Part shown: one piece after another, positions 51,211 through 60,337 of the stretch
Position numbering within the stretch: the stretch's first letter is position 1
Layout: each line of letters starts with the position of its first letter
Source of the DNA: an uncultured Bacilli bacterium
Lineage (GTDB): Bacteria > Bacillota_I > Bacilli_A > RF39 > UBA660
Assembly (NCBI GenBank): GCA_934096705.1
Contig: CAKOMR010000006.1
Location: 1 to 64,000, forward strand
DNA: 64,000 nucleotides
Direction of reading: 5' to 3'
Translations under genes and position numbers: made by a program
Notes under the pieces: generated by a model
Database searches by the model: none
The model's input: the letters and a program-made list of their open reading frames with translations, nothing else
Told to the model about the DNA's origin: nothing

Positions 51211-52095
51211 TTATTCATTATTTAAATAACCTAATTCTAATAAATACTTTTCTTTATCTTTCCAATTTTTTATAGTTTTAACATAAAGCTCTATATAAAC
51301 TTTTTTACCAACCATTTTTTCGATTTCTTCACGGGCTTCAATACCAACTTTTTTAAGTCTACTACCATTTTTCCCAATAACTATTTTTTTAATAGAATCT
51401 CTATCAACTATAATATCTACTAAAATATTTACTACATCTTTTTTTTCATGGTAACCAACGCAGTTGCAAGCAATGCTATGAGGAACTTCTTCAATTGTAT
51501 CATTTAAAAGTTTTTCTCTAACAATTTCAGATACCATAAAGCTCATTGAATTTGATGTAATCATATCATCGTCATAATATTTAACTTCATCAGATAAATA
51601 TTTTTTTATTACTTCAATAAGTCTATCTGTATTATCATTTGTCATAGCAGAAACCGGAACAATGTCTGAAAAAGGATATAAATCTTTATACTCATTTATT
51701 GTATAAAGAAGTATTTCATCAGATATTTGATCTATTTTATTTATAACTAAAATAACGGGAATTTCAACATTTTTTAAAATATTTAAAATATATCTATCTC
51801 CAGGGCCAATACCTTTTTTACCATCTATAACAAAAAGTATTGCATCAACATCCTCAGTCATTTCTTTTGCTTTTTTATTTAATATTTTGCCTAGTCTATT
51901 AATTGGTTTAGCTATACCTGGAGTATCCACAAATACAATTTGATAATCTTTTTCATTATATATACCTTGAATAACATTTCTAGTTGTACCTGCTTTATCA
52001 GATGTAATAGCAATTTTTTGAGTAATTAAGGAATTAATTAAAGTTGATTTTCCTACATTTGGTCTTCCTATTAAACTTACAAATCCACTTTTCAT
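51211..52095 (-). CDS. era: GTPase Era
   Basis: 294 residues. GTPase motifs GRPNVGKST (G1), DTPGIAKP (G3), NKID (G4), and a C-terminal KH domain with IVIGKNGSRLKKVG. Matures 16S rRNA and the 30S subunit. Follows dgkA by 7 bases. Confidence 0.97.
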   Translation of the reverse strand: MKSGFVSLIGRPNVGKSTLINSLITQKIAITSDKAGTTRNVIQGIYNEKDYQIVFVDTPGIAKPINRLGKILNKKAKEMTEDVDAILFVIDGKKGIGPGDRYILNILKNVEIPVILVINKIDQISDEILLYTINEYKDLYPFSDIVPVSAMTNDNTDRLIEVIKKYLSDEVKYYDDDMITSNSMSFMVSEIVREKLLNDTIEEVPHSIACNCVGYHEKKDVVNILVDIIVDRDSIKKIVIGKNGSRLKKVGIEAREEIEKMVGKKVYIELYVKTIKNWKDKEKYLLELGYLNNE

Positions 52096-52102
52096 AACTC
52101 AC

Positions 52103-52501
52103 CTATTTAAATAAACTTATTATATATGGTAAAAATATTATTGCATTTACTATTATTGCCATAAATGTTGCCATACAAGTTGCTGCTGAACCACAATCTT
52201 TTGCTACTTTTGCAAGTGGATGATATTCTTGAGTTACTAAATCAACAGTAGCTTCTATAGCGGTATTTAAAAACTCAATTTCCATTATAAGAAGCATACT
52301 TATTAAAGCAAAAATCCATTGCATAAAAGTAATTTTAAAAATAATACCACACACAATAATTGCCACTATACCAATTGTTTCAAATATAAAACTAGTTTCA
52401 TGAGTATAACAATAAATAAATCCTTGAAAAGAATATTTAAACTTATGTAATACATCTTTAACTGGTCCAACTTTTTCACCTTTGCGTTTTATTAAATCCA
52501 T
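52103..52501 (-). CDS. dgkA: Undecaprenol/diacylglycerol kinase (DgkA family)
   Basis: 132 residues, three membrane helices. The signature MEIEFLNTAIEATVDLV with AKVAKDCGSAA is characteristic. In Gram-positive bacteria the enzyme phosphorylates undecaprenol. It overlaps the end of ybeY by 26 bases. The start's ribosome site (CAGGAG) is 12 bases away, slightly long. Confidence 0.92.
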   Translation of the reverse strand: MDLIKRKGEKVGPVKDVLHKFKYSFQGFIYCYTHETSFIFETIGIVAIIVCGIIFKITFMQWIFALISMLLIMEIEFLNTAIEATVDLVTQEYHPLAKVAKDCGSAATCMATFMAIIVNAIIFLPYIISLFK

Positions 52502-52922
52502 TTAATACCAACTCCTGTTTTCCAAACATTATTTCTTCGTCTTCTTTTGATTTTGTATGGTCATATCCAAGTAAATGTAAAAGTCCATGAACTGCTAAAA
52601 AAGCTATCTCTCTAGTTTCGGTATGCCCATACATTTTTGCCTGCTCTTTCATTCTTGGAATGCATATATATATTTCACCTAAAACTCTTATATCGTTATA
52701 CTCACGTTTATCATTATCTTCAAAAGCAAATGATATAACATCAGTTACTCTATCAATATTACGATATTCTTTATTTATTTCTTGAATTTTCTTTTCATCT
52801 ACTAAAACAACTGAAAAAAATGCATTGTTAACTTTTTCCATTTTCAAAGTTCTTTTTAAAACTTTTTTAACAATGCCATATTTTTTATATTTAACTAAGT
52901 CTATTATTTCAAATTTATTCAT
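52476..52922 (-). CDS. ybeY: Endoribonuclease YbeY
   Basis: 148 residues. The zinc motif HGLLHLLGYDH is exact, with the upstream NKEYRNIDRVTDVISFAF. Acts in rRNA maturation and quality control. In Bacillus it lies downstream of phoH, but here the neighbour is a VanZ-type gene. Confidence 0.95.
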   Translation of the reverse strand: MNKFEIIDLVKYKKYGIVKKVLKRTLKMEKVNNAFFSVVLVDEKKIQEINKEYRNIDRVTDVISFAFEDNDKREYNDIRVLGEIYICIPRMKEQAKMYGHTETREIAFLAVHGLLHLLGYDHTKSKEDEEIMFGKQELVLNGFNKTQR

Positions 52923-52974
52923 CTAGAATACCCCACTAGCAATTATTATAACCAATAATACTTAACAAATCAAA

Positions 52975-53508
52975 CTATTTAAGTGTTTTTTTCTTAAAAA
53001 AAAGTATTACTTTATTAACAAGTATATAAAGCAAGTAACCAATACTACAACCAATAGTATTTAATATAATATCATCAACATCAAAACTACGACCTATATT
53101 AAGTTGAACAAACTCAATCGTAGAGCTTACAATAATGGAAATTAGCAAATTATAAAAGATATTTTTAGGTTTAATATAAACAGAAACAATATAACCAAAT
53201 GGAATAAATAAGGCTATATTACCAATAACATTTATTAAAAATAGTTCACTATTAATTTTATATCTTAAAATTTCAGTAAAAGGAATAATATTAAATCCTC
53301 CTAAAGTATTATAATCAACTCTTGTTACAAGTTCATATAAAAGAAGTAGATATACAAGTGAAAGCATCATTAGCAATTCTTTATATAAAACAAGTTTGAT
53401 TTTATTTATACGTAAATAAGCAAATCTTATACAACATACAGTAACTAGAACTATCACTAATGACGGCCATATATTAATTAAACTATTTTTTAAAACGTTA
53501 TAAATCAC
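52975..53508 (-). CDS. VanZ-family membrane protein
   Basis: 177 residues with four or five membrane helices and the VanZ signature FNIIPFTEILRY, NVIGNIALFIPFGYI, IEFVQLNIGRSFDVDDIILNTIG. One base separates it from yqfD, whose position in Bacillus is followed by phoH; here VanZ takes that slot. Similar to the N-terminal half of the protein at 17964-19196. Confidence 0.85.
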   Translation of the reverse strand: MIYNVLKNSLINIWPSLVIVLVTVCCIRFAYLRINKIKLVLYKELLMMLSLVYLLLLYELVTRVDYNTLGGFNIIPFTEILRYKINSELFLINVIGNIALFIPFGYIVSVYIKPKNIFYNLLISIIVSSTIEFVQLNIGRSFDVDDIILNTIGCSIGYLLYILVNKVILFFKKKTLK

Positions 53509-53509
53509 A

Positions 53510-54643
53510 CTAACTCTCCTCTAAAATAACTTGTGAACCAATTTGCTTTTCTACTACTATAAACACATCCATATTCATTGTACTATCATTTGCACTTTTT
53601 TGCAAAACTTTTTCTTCAATAATTTTTTCATCATTAGCTAAAGTTAAATTTATTTTTTCTTTAGCTAAATCAATACCTTTTTTTATAATTTCTTCTTCAC
53701 TATAAATCAGTTTTTTCTTTTTCACCTCATAATCTTTTCTTAGATATAGTTTAATTCCTAAACCCTCAAATATAAGTTTATTTTTAGATTCATAATTTTT
53801 TAATCTATCATTTAGTAAAACATAATCTTTATCATTAATATTTAATACAAAATTATTTCTCTTTTTTTTAGTAAACTTTGTTTCATAATATTCAAAAGGT
53901 ATATTAACACTTACATTATACCAAACTTCTGCATAAATACTTGCATCTGCACAAACCTGATTAACTTGATTTTCATTTAAAAAAATATCACCACTTACAA
54001 GTAAATCTCCTTTTTTTACATAATCATTAATCTTTATTAAATTATTACCTTTATATATTTTAAACCTTTTTATAAGTCCATCATTTGAAGCATAAATGCC
54101 ACAGTACGAATGATTAATTTCTTTTTCAGGAATAATTTTTTCTTCGACTTTTACAATATATTTCATGCCTTTGCTACTAATCTCTAGCCAATCAATTTTA
54201 TCATTATATTTTGTTTTAATCTTCTCTTTTATTTCATTTAATTTGTTAAAACTTTTTTTCAAAGTAAACGCACTTACTCCATACTCACGTAATTCTTCTT
54301 TAAGTAAATTTACTATTTTTTCATTTTCATGATCAATTTCTACATCTACGATAACATGTGAGAACGCAAAAACTATTAAAAAAATCGTAATCATACTAAA
54401 AAAAATCAAATAATAATTCTTTAGTATTTTTTTATAATATATTAATCCATAATATCTTACTATTTTAAAATTCAAATATTTATAATATTTATTTATTTTT
54501 TCAAAATCTTTGTATTTAATTTTAAAATAAAAATGATTATTTTTTTCATAAGACAAATAAATAGCAACATTTATATTATTTAATTTTAAAGTAACATCAT
54601 TAAGACTTTTTCCACTACCTTTAATTAAAATATAATCAGTCAT
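53510..54643 (-). CDS. yqfD: Sporulation protein YqfD
   Basis: 377 residues. A soluble N-terminus, one membrane helix near residue 80-100, then a long extracytoplasmic region with YGVSAFTLKKSFNKLNEIKEKI, WLEISSKGMKYIVKVEEKI and NDGLIKRFKIYKGNNLIKINDYVKKGDLLVSG, matching YqfD. It is controlled by mother-cell sigma factors in Bacillus. It overlaps yqfC by 8 bases. Confidence 0.9.
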   Translation of the reverse strand: MTDYILIKGSGKSLNDVTLKLNNINVAIYLSYEKNNHFYFKIKYKDFEKINKYYKYLNFKIVRYYGLIYYKKILKNYYLIFFSMITIFLIVFAFSHVIVDVEIDHENEKIVNLLKEELREYGVSAFTLKKSFNKLNEIKEKIKTKYNDKIDWLEISSKGMKYIVKVEEKIIPEKEINHSYCGIYASNDGLIKRFKIYKGNNLIKINDYVKKGDLLVSGDIFLNENQVNQVCADASIYAEVWYNVSVNIPFEYYETKFTKKKRNNFVLNINDKDYVLLNDRLKNYESKNKLIFEGLGIKLYLRKDYEVKKKKLIYSEEEIIKKGIDLAKEKINLTLANDEKIIEEKVLQKSANDSTMNMDVFIVVEKQIGSQVILEES

Positions 54644-54881
54644 AAATTTTTCCTATATTATTAATAAATCCCTCAATAAGAAGTTCTTTTTTATTTAACT
54701 TTTCAATTTTTAAATTACTACCTATTATATTTACTTTAAAATTATTTATTTTTAAAACTATTTTGGAATTTGTTAATGTTTCAATTTCATCATAATTATA
54801 AACATATACATGGCCACTATAAATTGATATAAAAAAATCTTTATCATACAAAAAATTTTCTAAAGCATATTTTATATTCAA
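54636..54881 (-). CDS. yqfC: Sporulation protein YqfC
   Basis: 81 residues, matching YqfC in size and position before yqfD: SGHVYVYNYDEIETLTNSKIVLKI, then NIIGSNLKIEKLNKKELLIEGFI. No membrane segment. Sporulation-associated, role unclear. Confidence 0.85.
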   Translation of the reverse strand: MNIKYALENFLYDKDFFISIYSGHVYVYNYDEIETLTNSKIVLKINNFKVNIIGSNLKIEKLNKKELLIEGFINNIGKIYD

Positions 54882-54903
54882 ACTATCACCAATAGATTAT
54901 ATG

Positions 54904-54932
54904 AAAAAAAGATAGAATTTATCTATCTTAAT
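54904..54932 (-). terminator. tex terminator
   Basis: AAGATAGA and TCTATCTT form an 8-bp stem with a TAAAT loop, followed by TTTTT on the minus strand; the stem includes part of the tex stop region. Confidence 0.8.
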
Positions 54933-57075
54933 CATTAAATAATGAAAGGTTTACTTTCTCTTTTTCTTTATCAATACCTATTACATAGCAGTCTACAATA
55001 TCTCCAACTGATAAAACTTCACTTGGATGTTTAATATAATTTTTACTCATTTTAGAAATATGGATTAAACCATCATTATGTAATCCAATATCAACAAATG
55101 CACCAAAGTCTACAACATTACGAACTGTTCCTTGAATTTTCATACCTATACTTAAATCTTTAATTTCTAAAATATCACTTTTAAGAATTGGTTTTGGCAT
55201 TTCATCTCTCGGATCTCTGTGAGGTTTTTTTAATGAATTTAAAATACCCTGCACTGTATAAATATCACTTTTAGTTTGATTAACTAATTCATCTTCATTT
55301 ATATTATCAAGTTTTGATAAAATACTTTCTTTACCAATATCGTCATAACTTATATTTAAAATATCCATAATTTTTTTAGCAACATCATAACTTTCTGGGT
55401 GAATATCTGTAGTATCAAATGGATTAGTTCCACCCTCAACCCTCATAAAACCAATTGCTTGTTCATAAGCTTTAGCACTTAATAACTTATTTTTTAGTAT
55501 TTCTTCCCTAGAAGTAATTTTCCCCTCATTTTCACGATAATTAATAATTTTATCTATGAAATTCTTTGTCATTCCAGAAACATATTTTAAAAGTGAAGAA
55601 CTAGCGGTATTAATATTTACTCCGACATCATTTACAACTTTTGTTACAACAAAATCAAGTGACTCTGAAAGTTTTTTATCATTAACATCATGTTGATATA
55701 ATCCTACGCCAATACTTGCTGGATCAATTTTTACAAGTTCTGCTAAAGCATCTTGAAGTCTTCTACCGATACTTATTGCACTTCTTTCCTCAACAACTAA
55801 ATTTGGAAATTCACTTATAGCAAGCTTTGAGGCACTATAGACTGAAGCTCCTGCTTCACTAACAATTATATAATCAACTTTATGATTTACACTTTTTAAA
55901 ACATCAATAATAAATTTTTCACTTTCTCTTGAAGCAGTTCCATTACCAATAGCAACAATATCAACATTATATTTATTTATTAAATCAATAGTTTTAATTT
56001 TTGCCTCTTCATATTTATTTACGGGTTCATGTGGATAAATTTTTTCAATTGTTAAAACTTTTCCAACAGGATTTAATACTGCAAGTTTGCAACCAGTTCT
56101 AAATGCAGGATCAAGTCCTAAAACAATCTTGTCTTTTATCGGTGGCGTTAAAAGTAAATTATTTAGGTTTTCACTAAAATTTTTAATTGCTACGTCTTCT
56201 GCAGTGTCAGAAAGTTCTGCTCTAATCTCCCTTTCAATACTTGGATAAATAAGTCTTTTATAACTATCCTTTATAGCATCTTCAACAATTTTTACTACAA
56301 AACTTTCTTTATTTTTGATTATTTTTTCTTCTAAAAAACTGATTATTTTATCATTATCAATATTCAAAGAAACTGTTACTACTTTTTCTTTTTCTGCTCT
56401 ATTTATTGCAAGTACACGATATGACTTAATAAGTCTTATGCTTTCGGAAAAATCATAATACATCTCATATACTTTTTTCTCATCAACAGCATCTTTTTTC
56501 TTTTTAGATACTAGTGTTCCATTTTTAAAAATATAATTTCTTATCCATTTTCTGTAATAAGCATTGTCAGAAATATATTCTGCAATTATGTAACCAGCAC
56601 CATTTATTGCATCATCAATAGTTTTAACTTTATCATTTACAAACTTCCCTGCTAAAAGTTCAATATTACCTTTAACTGGAAAAGACATAATCATTTTTGC
56701 AAGTGGTTCTAGGCCATTATTAATTGCATCTGTAGCTTTAGTTTTCTTTTTTTCTTTAAATGGTCTATATAAATCTTCAACTTCAACAAGTTTTTCTGAA
56801 GCCATAATTTTATCTCTTAATTCATCTGTTAATAAACCTTTTTCATCAATAAGTTTTATGACACTTTCTTTTCGTTCTAATAATTTATTTTCATAATCAT
56901 AAACTTCATTTATTTTTCTTATTTGCTCTTCATCAAGTGCACCTGTGGCTTCTTTTCTATATCTAGCAATAAATGGAATTGTACATCCTTCACTTAAAAG
57001 TTCTAAAGTTTTTTGGACTTGCGATACCTTTATATTTAAATTATTTGCAATATTTTCAATTATTATATTATTCAT
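54928..57075 (-). CDS. tex: Tex-family RNA-binding protein
   Basis: 715 residues. Tex N-terminal domain (residues 1-190), YqgF/RuvC-like domain (VLGLDPAFRTGCKLAV), helix-hairpin-helix regions (VGVNINTASSSLLKYVSGMTKN) and a C-terminal S1 domain (GTVRNVVDFGAFVDIGLHNDGLIHIS). Start ATG 57075 with GAGGTATAA upstream. A conserved transcription-associated factor. Confidence 0.95.
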   Translation of the reverse strand: MNNIIIENIANNLNIKVSQVQKTLELLSEGCTIPFIARYRKEATGALDEEQIRKINEVYDYENKLLERKESVIKLIDEKGLLTDELRDKIMASEKLVEVEDLYRPFKEKKKTKATDAINNGLEPLAKMIMSFPVKGNIELLAGKFVNDKVKTIDDAINGAGYIIAEYISDNAYYRKWIRNYIFKNGTLVSKKKKDAVDEKKVYEMYYDFSESIRLIKSYRVLAINRAEKEKVVTVSLNIDNDKIISFLEEKIIKNKESFVVKIVEDAIKDSYKRLIYPSIEREIRAELSDTAEDVAIKNFSENLNNLLLTPPIKDKIVLGLDPAFRTGCKLAVLNPVGKVLTIEKIYPHEPVNKYEEAKIKTIDLINKYNVDIVAIGNGTASRESEKFIIDVLKSVNHKVDYIIVSEAGASVYSASKLAISEFPNLVVEERSAISIGRRLQDALAELVKIDPASIGVGLYQHDVNDKKLSESLDFVVTKVVNDVGVNINTASSSLLKYVSGMTKNFIDKIINYRENEGKITSREEILKNKLLSAKAYEQAIGFMRVEGGTNPFDTTDIHPESYDVAKKIMDILNISYDDIGKESILSKLDNINEDELVNQTKSDIYTVQGILNSLKKPHRDPRDEMPKPILKSDILEIKDLSIGMKIQGTVRNVVDFGAFVDIGLHNDGLIHISKMSKNYIKHPSEVLSVGDIVDCYVIGIDKEKEKVNLSLFND

Positions 57076-57201
57076 TTTATACCTCAAACAAGATTATAAC
57101 ATAAAAAAAACTAAAATTACTATTAACATGACACTTATTTACAATTTACTATGAAATACATAGAAAGCATGGAAATTACCATAATTTTGTAGAAATTATG
57201 A

Positions 57202-57232
57202 CACTAAAAAACCCCGAATATACGGGATTTTG
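57202..57232 (-). terminator. Terminator after the tRNA pair
   Basis: CCCG/CGGG stem with AATATA loop and T-runs on both sides. On the minus strand it follows the tRNA-Leu and ends their transcript. Confidence 0.75.
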
Positions 57233-57242
57233 TTTATCTTGT

Positions 57243-57327
57243 TGGTGCAGGTAAAGGGACTTGAACCCCCACGGATTACTCCATTAGATCCTAAGTCTAA
57301 CGCGTCTGCCAATTCCGCCATACCTGC
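57243..57327 (-). tRNA. tRNA-Leu (anticodon TAG)
   Basis: 85-base cloverleaf with the long variable arm of class II tRNAs. Anticodon stem TTAGA/TCTAA, loop CTTAGGA (anticodon TAG), T arm GGGGGTTCAAGTCCC, and encoded CCA. Confidence 0.95.
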
Positions 57328-57334
57328 AACTGAA

Positions 57335-57411
57335 TGGTGGACCTCATAGGACTCGAACCTATGACCGCCCGGTTATGAGCCGGATGCTCTAACCAACTGA
57401 GCTAGAGGTCC
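57335..57411 (-). tRNA. tRNA with anticodon CAT (Met elongator or Ile2)
   Basis: 77-base cloverleaf: acceptor GGACCTC/GAGGTCC, D arm GCTCAGTTGGTTAGAGC, anticodon loop CTCATAA (CAT), T arm ATAGGTTCGAGTCCTAT, encoded CCA. Its acceptor resembles tRNA-Ile2 of Bacilli, whose C34 is converted to lysidine, more than elongator Met, but the two cannot be separated by eye. Confidence 0.92.
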
Positions 57412-57459
57412 AACAACACTATGATTATATTATAAAAAAACTAAAAAAGCAATAAAAAA

Positions 57460-57488
57460 ATAAAAAAATAAGCATCAATCAGCTTATT
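57460..57488 (-). terminator. Terminator of gene 57484-57903
   Basis: AATAAGC and GCTTATT form a 7-bp stem with a TGATTGAT loop, followed by TTTTTTT on the minus strand. Confidence 0.8.
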
Positions 57489-57903
57489 TATTTTGTAACA
57501 TATTTAATAAATCAATTTTAAACATTTCTTTTGAGGCATTTTGTTTAGAAATCATTATTCCTTTATATGTAGTAAGTTCACTTCTGTGGCCTTCTAATAA
57601 AATATCTTCTGGAGTTAATGTTTCAAGAATTACAATACCCTCTTTTTTATGAACTGTATATAAAAGTTTAACCTCTCCATGAATTTGAGTAAATATTTTA
57701 TCACTTGGAAGTTTTAATTCATAACTTTCTGTACCATTTTTCTTATTGCTAGCAACCATTTCTCCCACAAAATTACCATTTCTTAATGATGGATAATATT
57801 CGAAGTTTAATTTTTTGAAAGCTATCATGTTGTATTTTTTTAACGCTCTTTCTAATTTTCTAAATTCGTTCTCATTAACGTAATCTAATACATAACCTTT
57901 CAT
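57484..57903 (-). CDS. Conserved-looking cytoplasmic protein, unknown
   Basis: 139 residues (MKGYVLDYVNENEFRKLERA at the start). Mixed alpha/beta, no signal or membrane segment; central beta hairpins (YELKLPSDKIFTQIHGEVKLLYTV). Not recognised. It has tandem promoters (57997-58025 and 57930-57958), the second nearly identical in layout to that of the 19530-20012 gene, and a GGGGG ribosome site. Confidence 0.6.
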   Translation of the reverse strand: MKGYVLDYVNENEFRKLERALKKYNMIAFKKLNFEYYPSLRNGNFVGEMVASNKKNGTESYELKLPSDKIFTQIHGEVKLLYTVHKKEGIVILETLTPEDILLEGHRSELTTYKGIMISKQNASKEMFKIDLLNMLQNK

Positions 57904-57929
57904 TTCTATTTCCCCCTTATTACGCTATG

Positions 57930-57958
57930 ATTATAGCATATTTTTTGTAAAATGTCAA
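57930..57958 (-). promoter_or_regulatory. Downstream promoter of gene 57484-57903
   Basis: TTGACA (57953-57958), 17-base spacer, TATAAT (57930-57935) on the minus strand. GCTAT-AATC-ATAGC (57924-57937) is an inverted repeat overlapping the -10 box, a possible operator. Confidence 0.8.
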
Positions 57959-57996
57959 ATTTACACCTCATTTATAGTATTTACCAATGGGATTAA

Positions 57997-58025
57997 ATTA
58001 TACTATGAATGTTATTTTACGTCAA
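57997..58025 (-). promoter_or_regulatory. Upstream promoter of gene 57484-57903
   Basis: TTGACG (58020-58025), 17-base spacer, TATAAT (57997-58002) on the minus strand. Confidence 0.65.
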
Positions 58026-58039
58026 GAAAAAGTAATTTT

Positions 58040-58708
58040 TTAATATTTAATTGCTAATTTTCTACTATAATCATAACCATGTCCTAAGTCTTTAGGCTCG
58101 ATTTGGCTACCTTTTATAGGTATTAAATAATAATTTATATGATACCTTCTCATTAAAACAAAAGTCATTTTTACATATAAATTTGTAGCTTGCTCAAATT
58201 GGCCATTTTGAATTAATGCACTTAATGGTTCAAAATAATTAGGCACTATAACTTCATTAATCATACTAAGAGTATTTTCTTTATCATTAGTATAAGACTC
58301 ATAAACTTTTTTAGCGACTTTTACGCCATAAACGTCATAATCAAAAAGTATTTTTTTACCAAAATCTGATGTAAGTAAATAATCTCTTAAAGTTCTTAAA
58401 CTTTCTAAATATATATGATTATCAGAATAACCTAAAATATCACAGCAAATCGTTGTTATGTAGCAAAAAGTATCTTTATCTCTACGTGGGTCATAACCAT
58501 GATTATTCATCCAGCTTACTGCCGATGATATATATGAATTGCTTTTTGCTATATCCCTTGAATATCTTGGACATTTTTCATCCATTGCCATAGGTCTTCC
58601 GTGATAAGTACATCTAAATCCTCTTGTAGTAGCATCATTTTTTGATGACAAATCATAATTTTTACATGTTAAACAATAACCTTTATACTCACTTGCATAA
58701 TCTTTCAT
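58040..58708 (-). CDS. CFI-box-type cysteine-rich protein
   Basis: 222 residues. The N-terminal 50 residues have two Cys pairs (CLTCKNYD, CTYHGRPM, then CPRYS) that may bind zinc. The middle reads FCYITTICCDILGYSDNHIYLESLRTLRDYL, close to the CFI-box motif. The rest is helical with YDVYGVKVAKKVYESY. Start ATG 58708 with GGGGG upstream. Molecular role unknown. Confidence 0.65.
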   Translation of the reverse strand: MKDYASEYKGYCLTCKNYDLSSKNDATTRGFRCTYHGRPMAMDEKCPRYSRDIAKSNSYISSAVSWMNNHGYDPRRDKDTFCYITTICCDILGYSDNHIYLESLRTLRDYLLTSDFGKKILFDYDVYGVKVAKKVYESYTNDKENTLSMINEVIVPNYFEPLSALIQNGQFEQATNLYVKMTFVLMRRYHINYYLIPIKGSQIEPKDLGHGYDYSRKLAIKY

Positions 58709-58731
58709 ATTAACCCCCATAAATTGCTCAT

Positions 58732-58760
58732 ATTATACTTTAAAGATTACCTTTTGTCAA
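58732..58760 (-). promoter_or_regulatory. Promoter of the CFI-box gene
   Basis: TTGACA (58755-58760), 17-base spacer, TATAAT (58732-58737) on the minus strand, followed by GAGC and the GGGGG ribosome site. Confidence 0.8.
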
Positions 58761-58782
58761 ATTAAAAGCCTAAGAATTATTC
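58757..58782 (-). terminator. Terminator of the Smr-domain gene
   Basis: GCTTAAGAA and TTCTTAGGC form a 9-bp stem (one G-U) with a short loop, followed by TTTTAATTT on the minus strand. It overlaps the -35 of the next promoter. Confidence 0.75.
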
Positions 58783-59027
58783 TTAAGCTCAACTATAGTT
58801 TGTCCTAAATTCCAATTATCTAAATAAAACTTTTTTACCTGATGATTATTTTTAAGTACATTATGAACTTCTTTAGTTAAAATATTAGTACTTTTACCAT
58901 GAATTATTATTACTCCATCATTTTTAAGTAATACATTTAAATTAATAAAATCATTTACTAAAACTTCAACCATACTACTTTTTTCACCATGCAAATCAAG
59001 TTTTGGTGTTTTACTAGTAATTATCAT
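58770..59027 (-). CDS. Stand-alone Smr-domain protein
   Basis: 85 residues. The Smr motifs are LDLHG near residue 10 and IIHGKSTNILTKEVHNVL around 41-58, as in the MutS2 C-terminal domain. Smr domains nick or bind nucleic acids. Its start overlaps the upstream PfkB kinase stop (ATGA). Confidence 0.8.
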   Translation of the reverse strand: MIITSKTPKLDLHGEKSSMVEVLVNDFINLNVLLKNDGVIIIHGKSTNILTKEVHNVLKNNHQVKKFYLDNWNLGQTIVELKNNS

Positions 59028-59995
59028 TTTATGGTAGTTTGACCTGCTTCAGTTGGAATAACTGGAGAAACTACTTGTTTATTTTCTTCAGGAGCATATT
59101 TTTGATTAAAGTATTTCATAACTTCATCATATTCTGGTACTGATGGTTTACCACCTATTTTAACAACAGATAATCCTGAGGCAATGTTAGCAAATGTTAT
59201 ACATTTTTCAACATCGTAGTCCTTTAAAATGCCATAAACAAATGCTCCCGCAAAAATATCTCCCGCTCCAGTTGTATCAACTGCGTTTACTTTTAAACCA
59301 GGCATAACCTTTATTTGGTTATTTGCAGTATACATTGCTCCCTTTTCTCCAAGAGTTACAATAATGTTTCTATTTGGAAATTTATTTAGTAATGCTGAAT
59401 AAGCATTTACTAATGAATTAGGATTATTAAAATCAATTTTAATTCCAGAGGCTGCAGAAGCAAAACCCTTTGAGCAAATTATGTATTTTACGTATTTACA
59501 TAACTCCAAAGTTTCCGAATTTGGAACTGTAGCATGAATGACAGTAATTTTGCTTGAATACTTATTTAATGCTGCTAAAGCGGCTCCATAGTCACTACTA
59601 TCTACTAAAACTAAATCAGGATCCATTGCGAATTCCGTTTTTTTCATGAGTAATTTCTCTTTATTTAAAGTAAAAATAGTATTAGATTTAGCATTTTGAT
59701 TTAATAAAATTAAACTAATTGGAGTTCTTTTTTCATAAGCAATTTCCATATATTCAGTATGAATACCAATTTTCTCAAGTTCTTTTCTAACAGAGTTACC
59801 AAAAGTATCATCGCCAACAATTGAACCGACGTATGTATCAATTTTATATTTTCCAATGGTATAAGCTGCATTTACTGTACATCCACCACTTGTTTCAGTA
59901 ATCTTTGTAATATTATTTAAACTTCCCTCTTCAGGATATTTATCTATTTCACCAAATATATTATATTCACTACGACCAACACAAAGTACTTTCAT
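59024..59995 (-). CDS. PfkB-family carbohydrate kinase
   Basis: 323 residues. An N-terminal SGGCTVNAAYTIGKY and GSIVGDDTFG, then the C-terminal DTTGAGDIFAGAFVYG with the catalytic Asp. Sugar specificity cannot be told: ribokinase-like. An extra Pro/Thr tail of about 20 residues follows the fold. Translationally coupled to the Smr gene. Confidence 0.88.
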   Translation of the reverse strand: MKVLCVGRSEYNIFGEIDKYPEEGSLNNITKITETSGGCTVNAAYTIGKYKIDTYVGSIVGDDTFGNSVRKELEKIGIHTEYMEIAYEKRTPISLILLNQNAKSNTIFTLNKEKLLMKKTEFAMDPDLVLVDSSDYGAALAALNKYSSKITVIHATVPNSETLELCKYVKYIICSKGFASAASGIKIDFNNPNSLVNAYSALLNKFPNRNIIVTLGEKGAMYTANNQIKVMPGLKVNAVDTTGAGDIFAGAFVYGILKDYDVEKCITFANIASGLSVVKIGGKPSVPEYDEVMKYFNQKYAPEENKQVVSPVIPTEAGQTTIK

Positions 59996-60085
59996 ATCAT
60001 CAACCTACTTTCTATTATCAATTATATAATAAAAAATTGATATTTTAAAGTGAAAAATGTATAATTGTTATTAGGGTGATAAATA

Positions 60086-60325
60086 ATGATAGTCGAAGAA
60101 AACAAAACTTATAAACATTTTAAAGGAAACGTTTATAAAGTTTTATTCATTGGATATGATAGTGAAATTACTGATAGTGATGGTAATCCACGTAAACTTG
60201 TTATTTACAAATCAAATCATGATGGTAAAATTTGGGTAAGACCATATGATAATTTTACTTCAAAAGTTGATAAAGAAAAATATCCAAATGCAGTACAAGA
60301 ATATCGTTTTGAAAAAGTAGATTAA
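60086..60325 (+). CDS. DUF1653 protein
   Basis: 79 residues with the DUF1653 core YKHFKGNVYKVLFIGYDSE, LVIYKSNHDGKIWVRPYDNFTSKV and the closing RFEKV. Beta-barrel-like small protein of unknown function. Ribosome site AGGGTGAT at good spacing. Its stop overlaps the convergent DUF421 gene's stop. Confidence 0.85.
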   Translation: MIVEENKTYKHFKGNVYKVLFIGYDSEITDSDGNPRKLVIYKSNHDGKIWVRPYDNFTSKVDKEKYPNAVQEYRFEKVD

Positions 60326-60337
60326 CTACTTTTTTTT
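60313..60337 (+). terminator. DUF1653 terminator
   Basis: AAAAGTAG and CTACTTTT form an 8-bp stem with an ATTAA loop, followed by TTTT on the plus strand; it contains the stop codon. Confidence 0.8.

Noticed and set aside
57904..58039. Short ORF starting near 57975 between the two promoters of gene 57484-57903
   Set aside because: Only 21 codons, no ribosome site, and it overlaps the second promoter.
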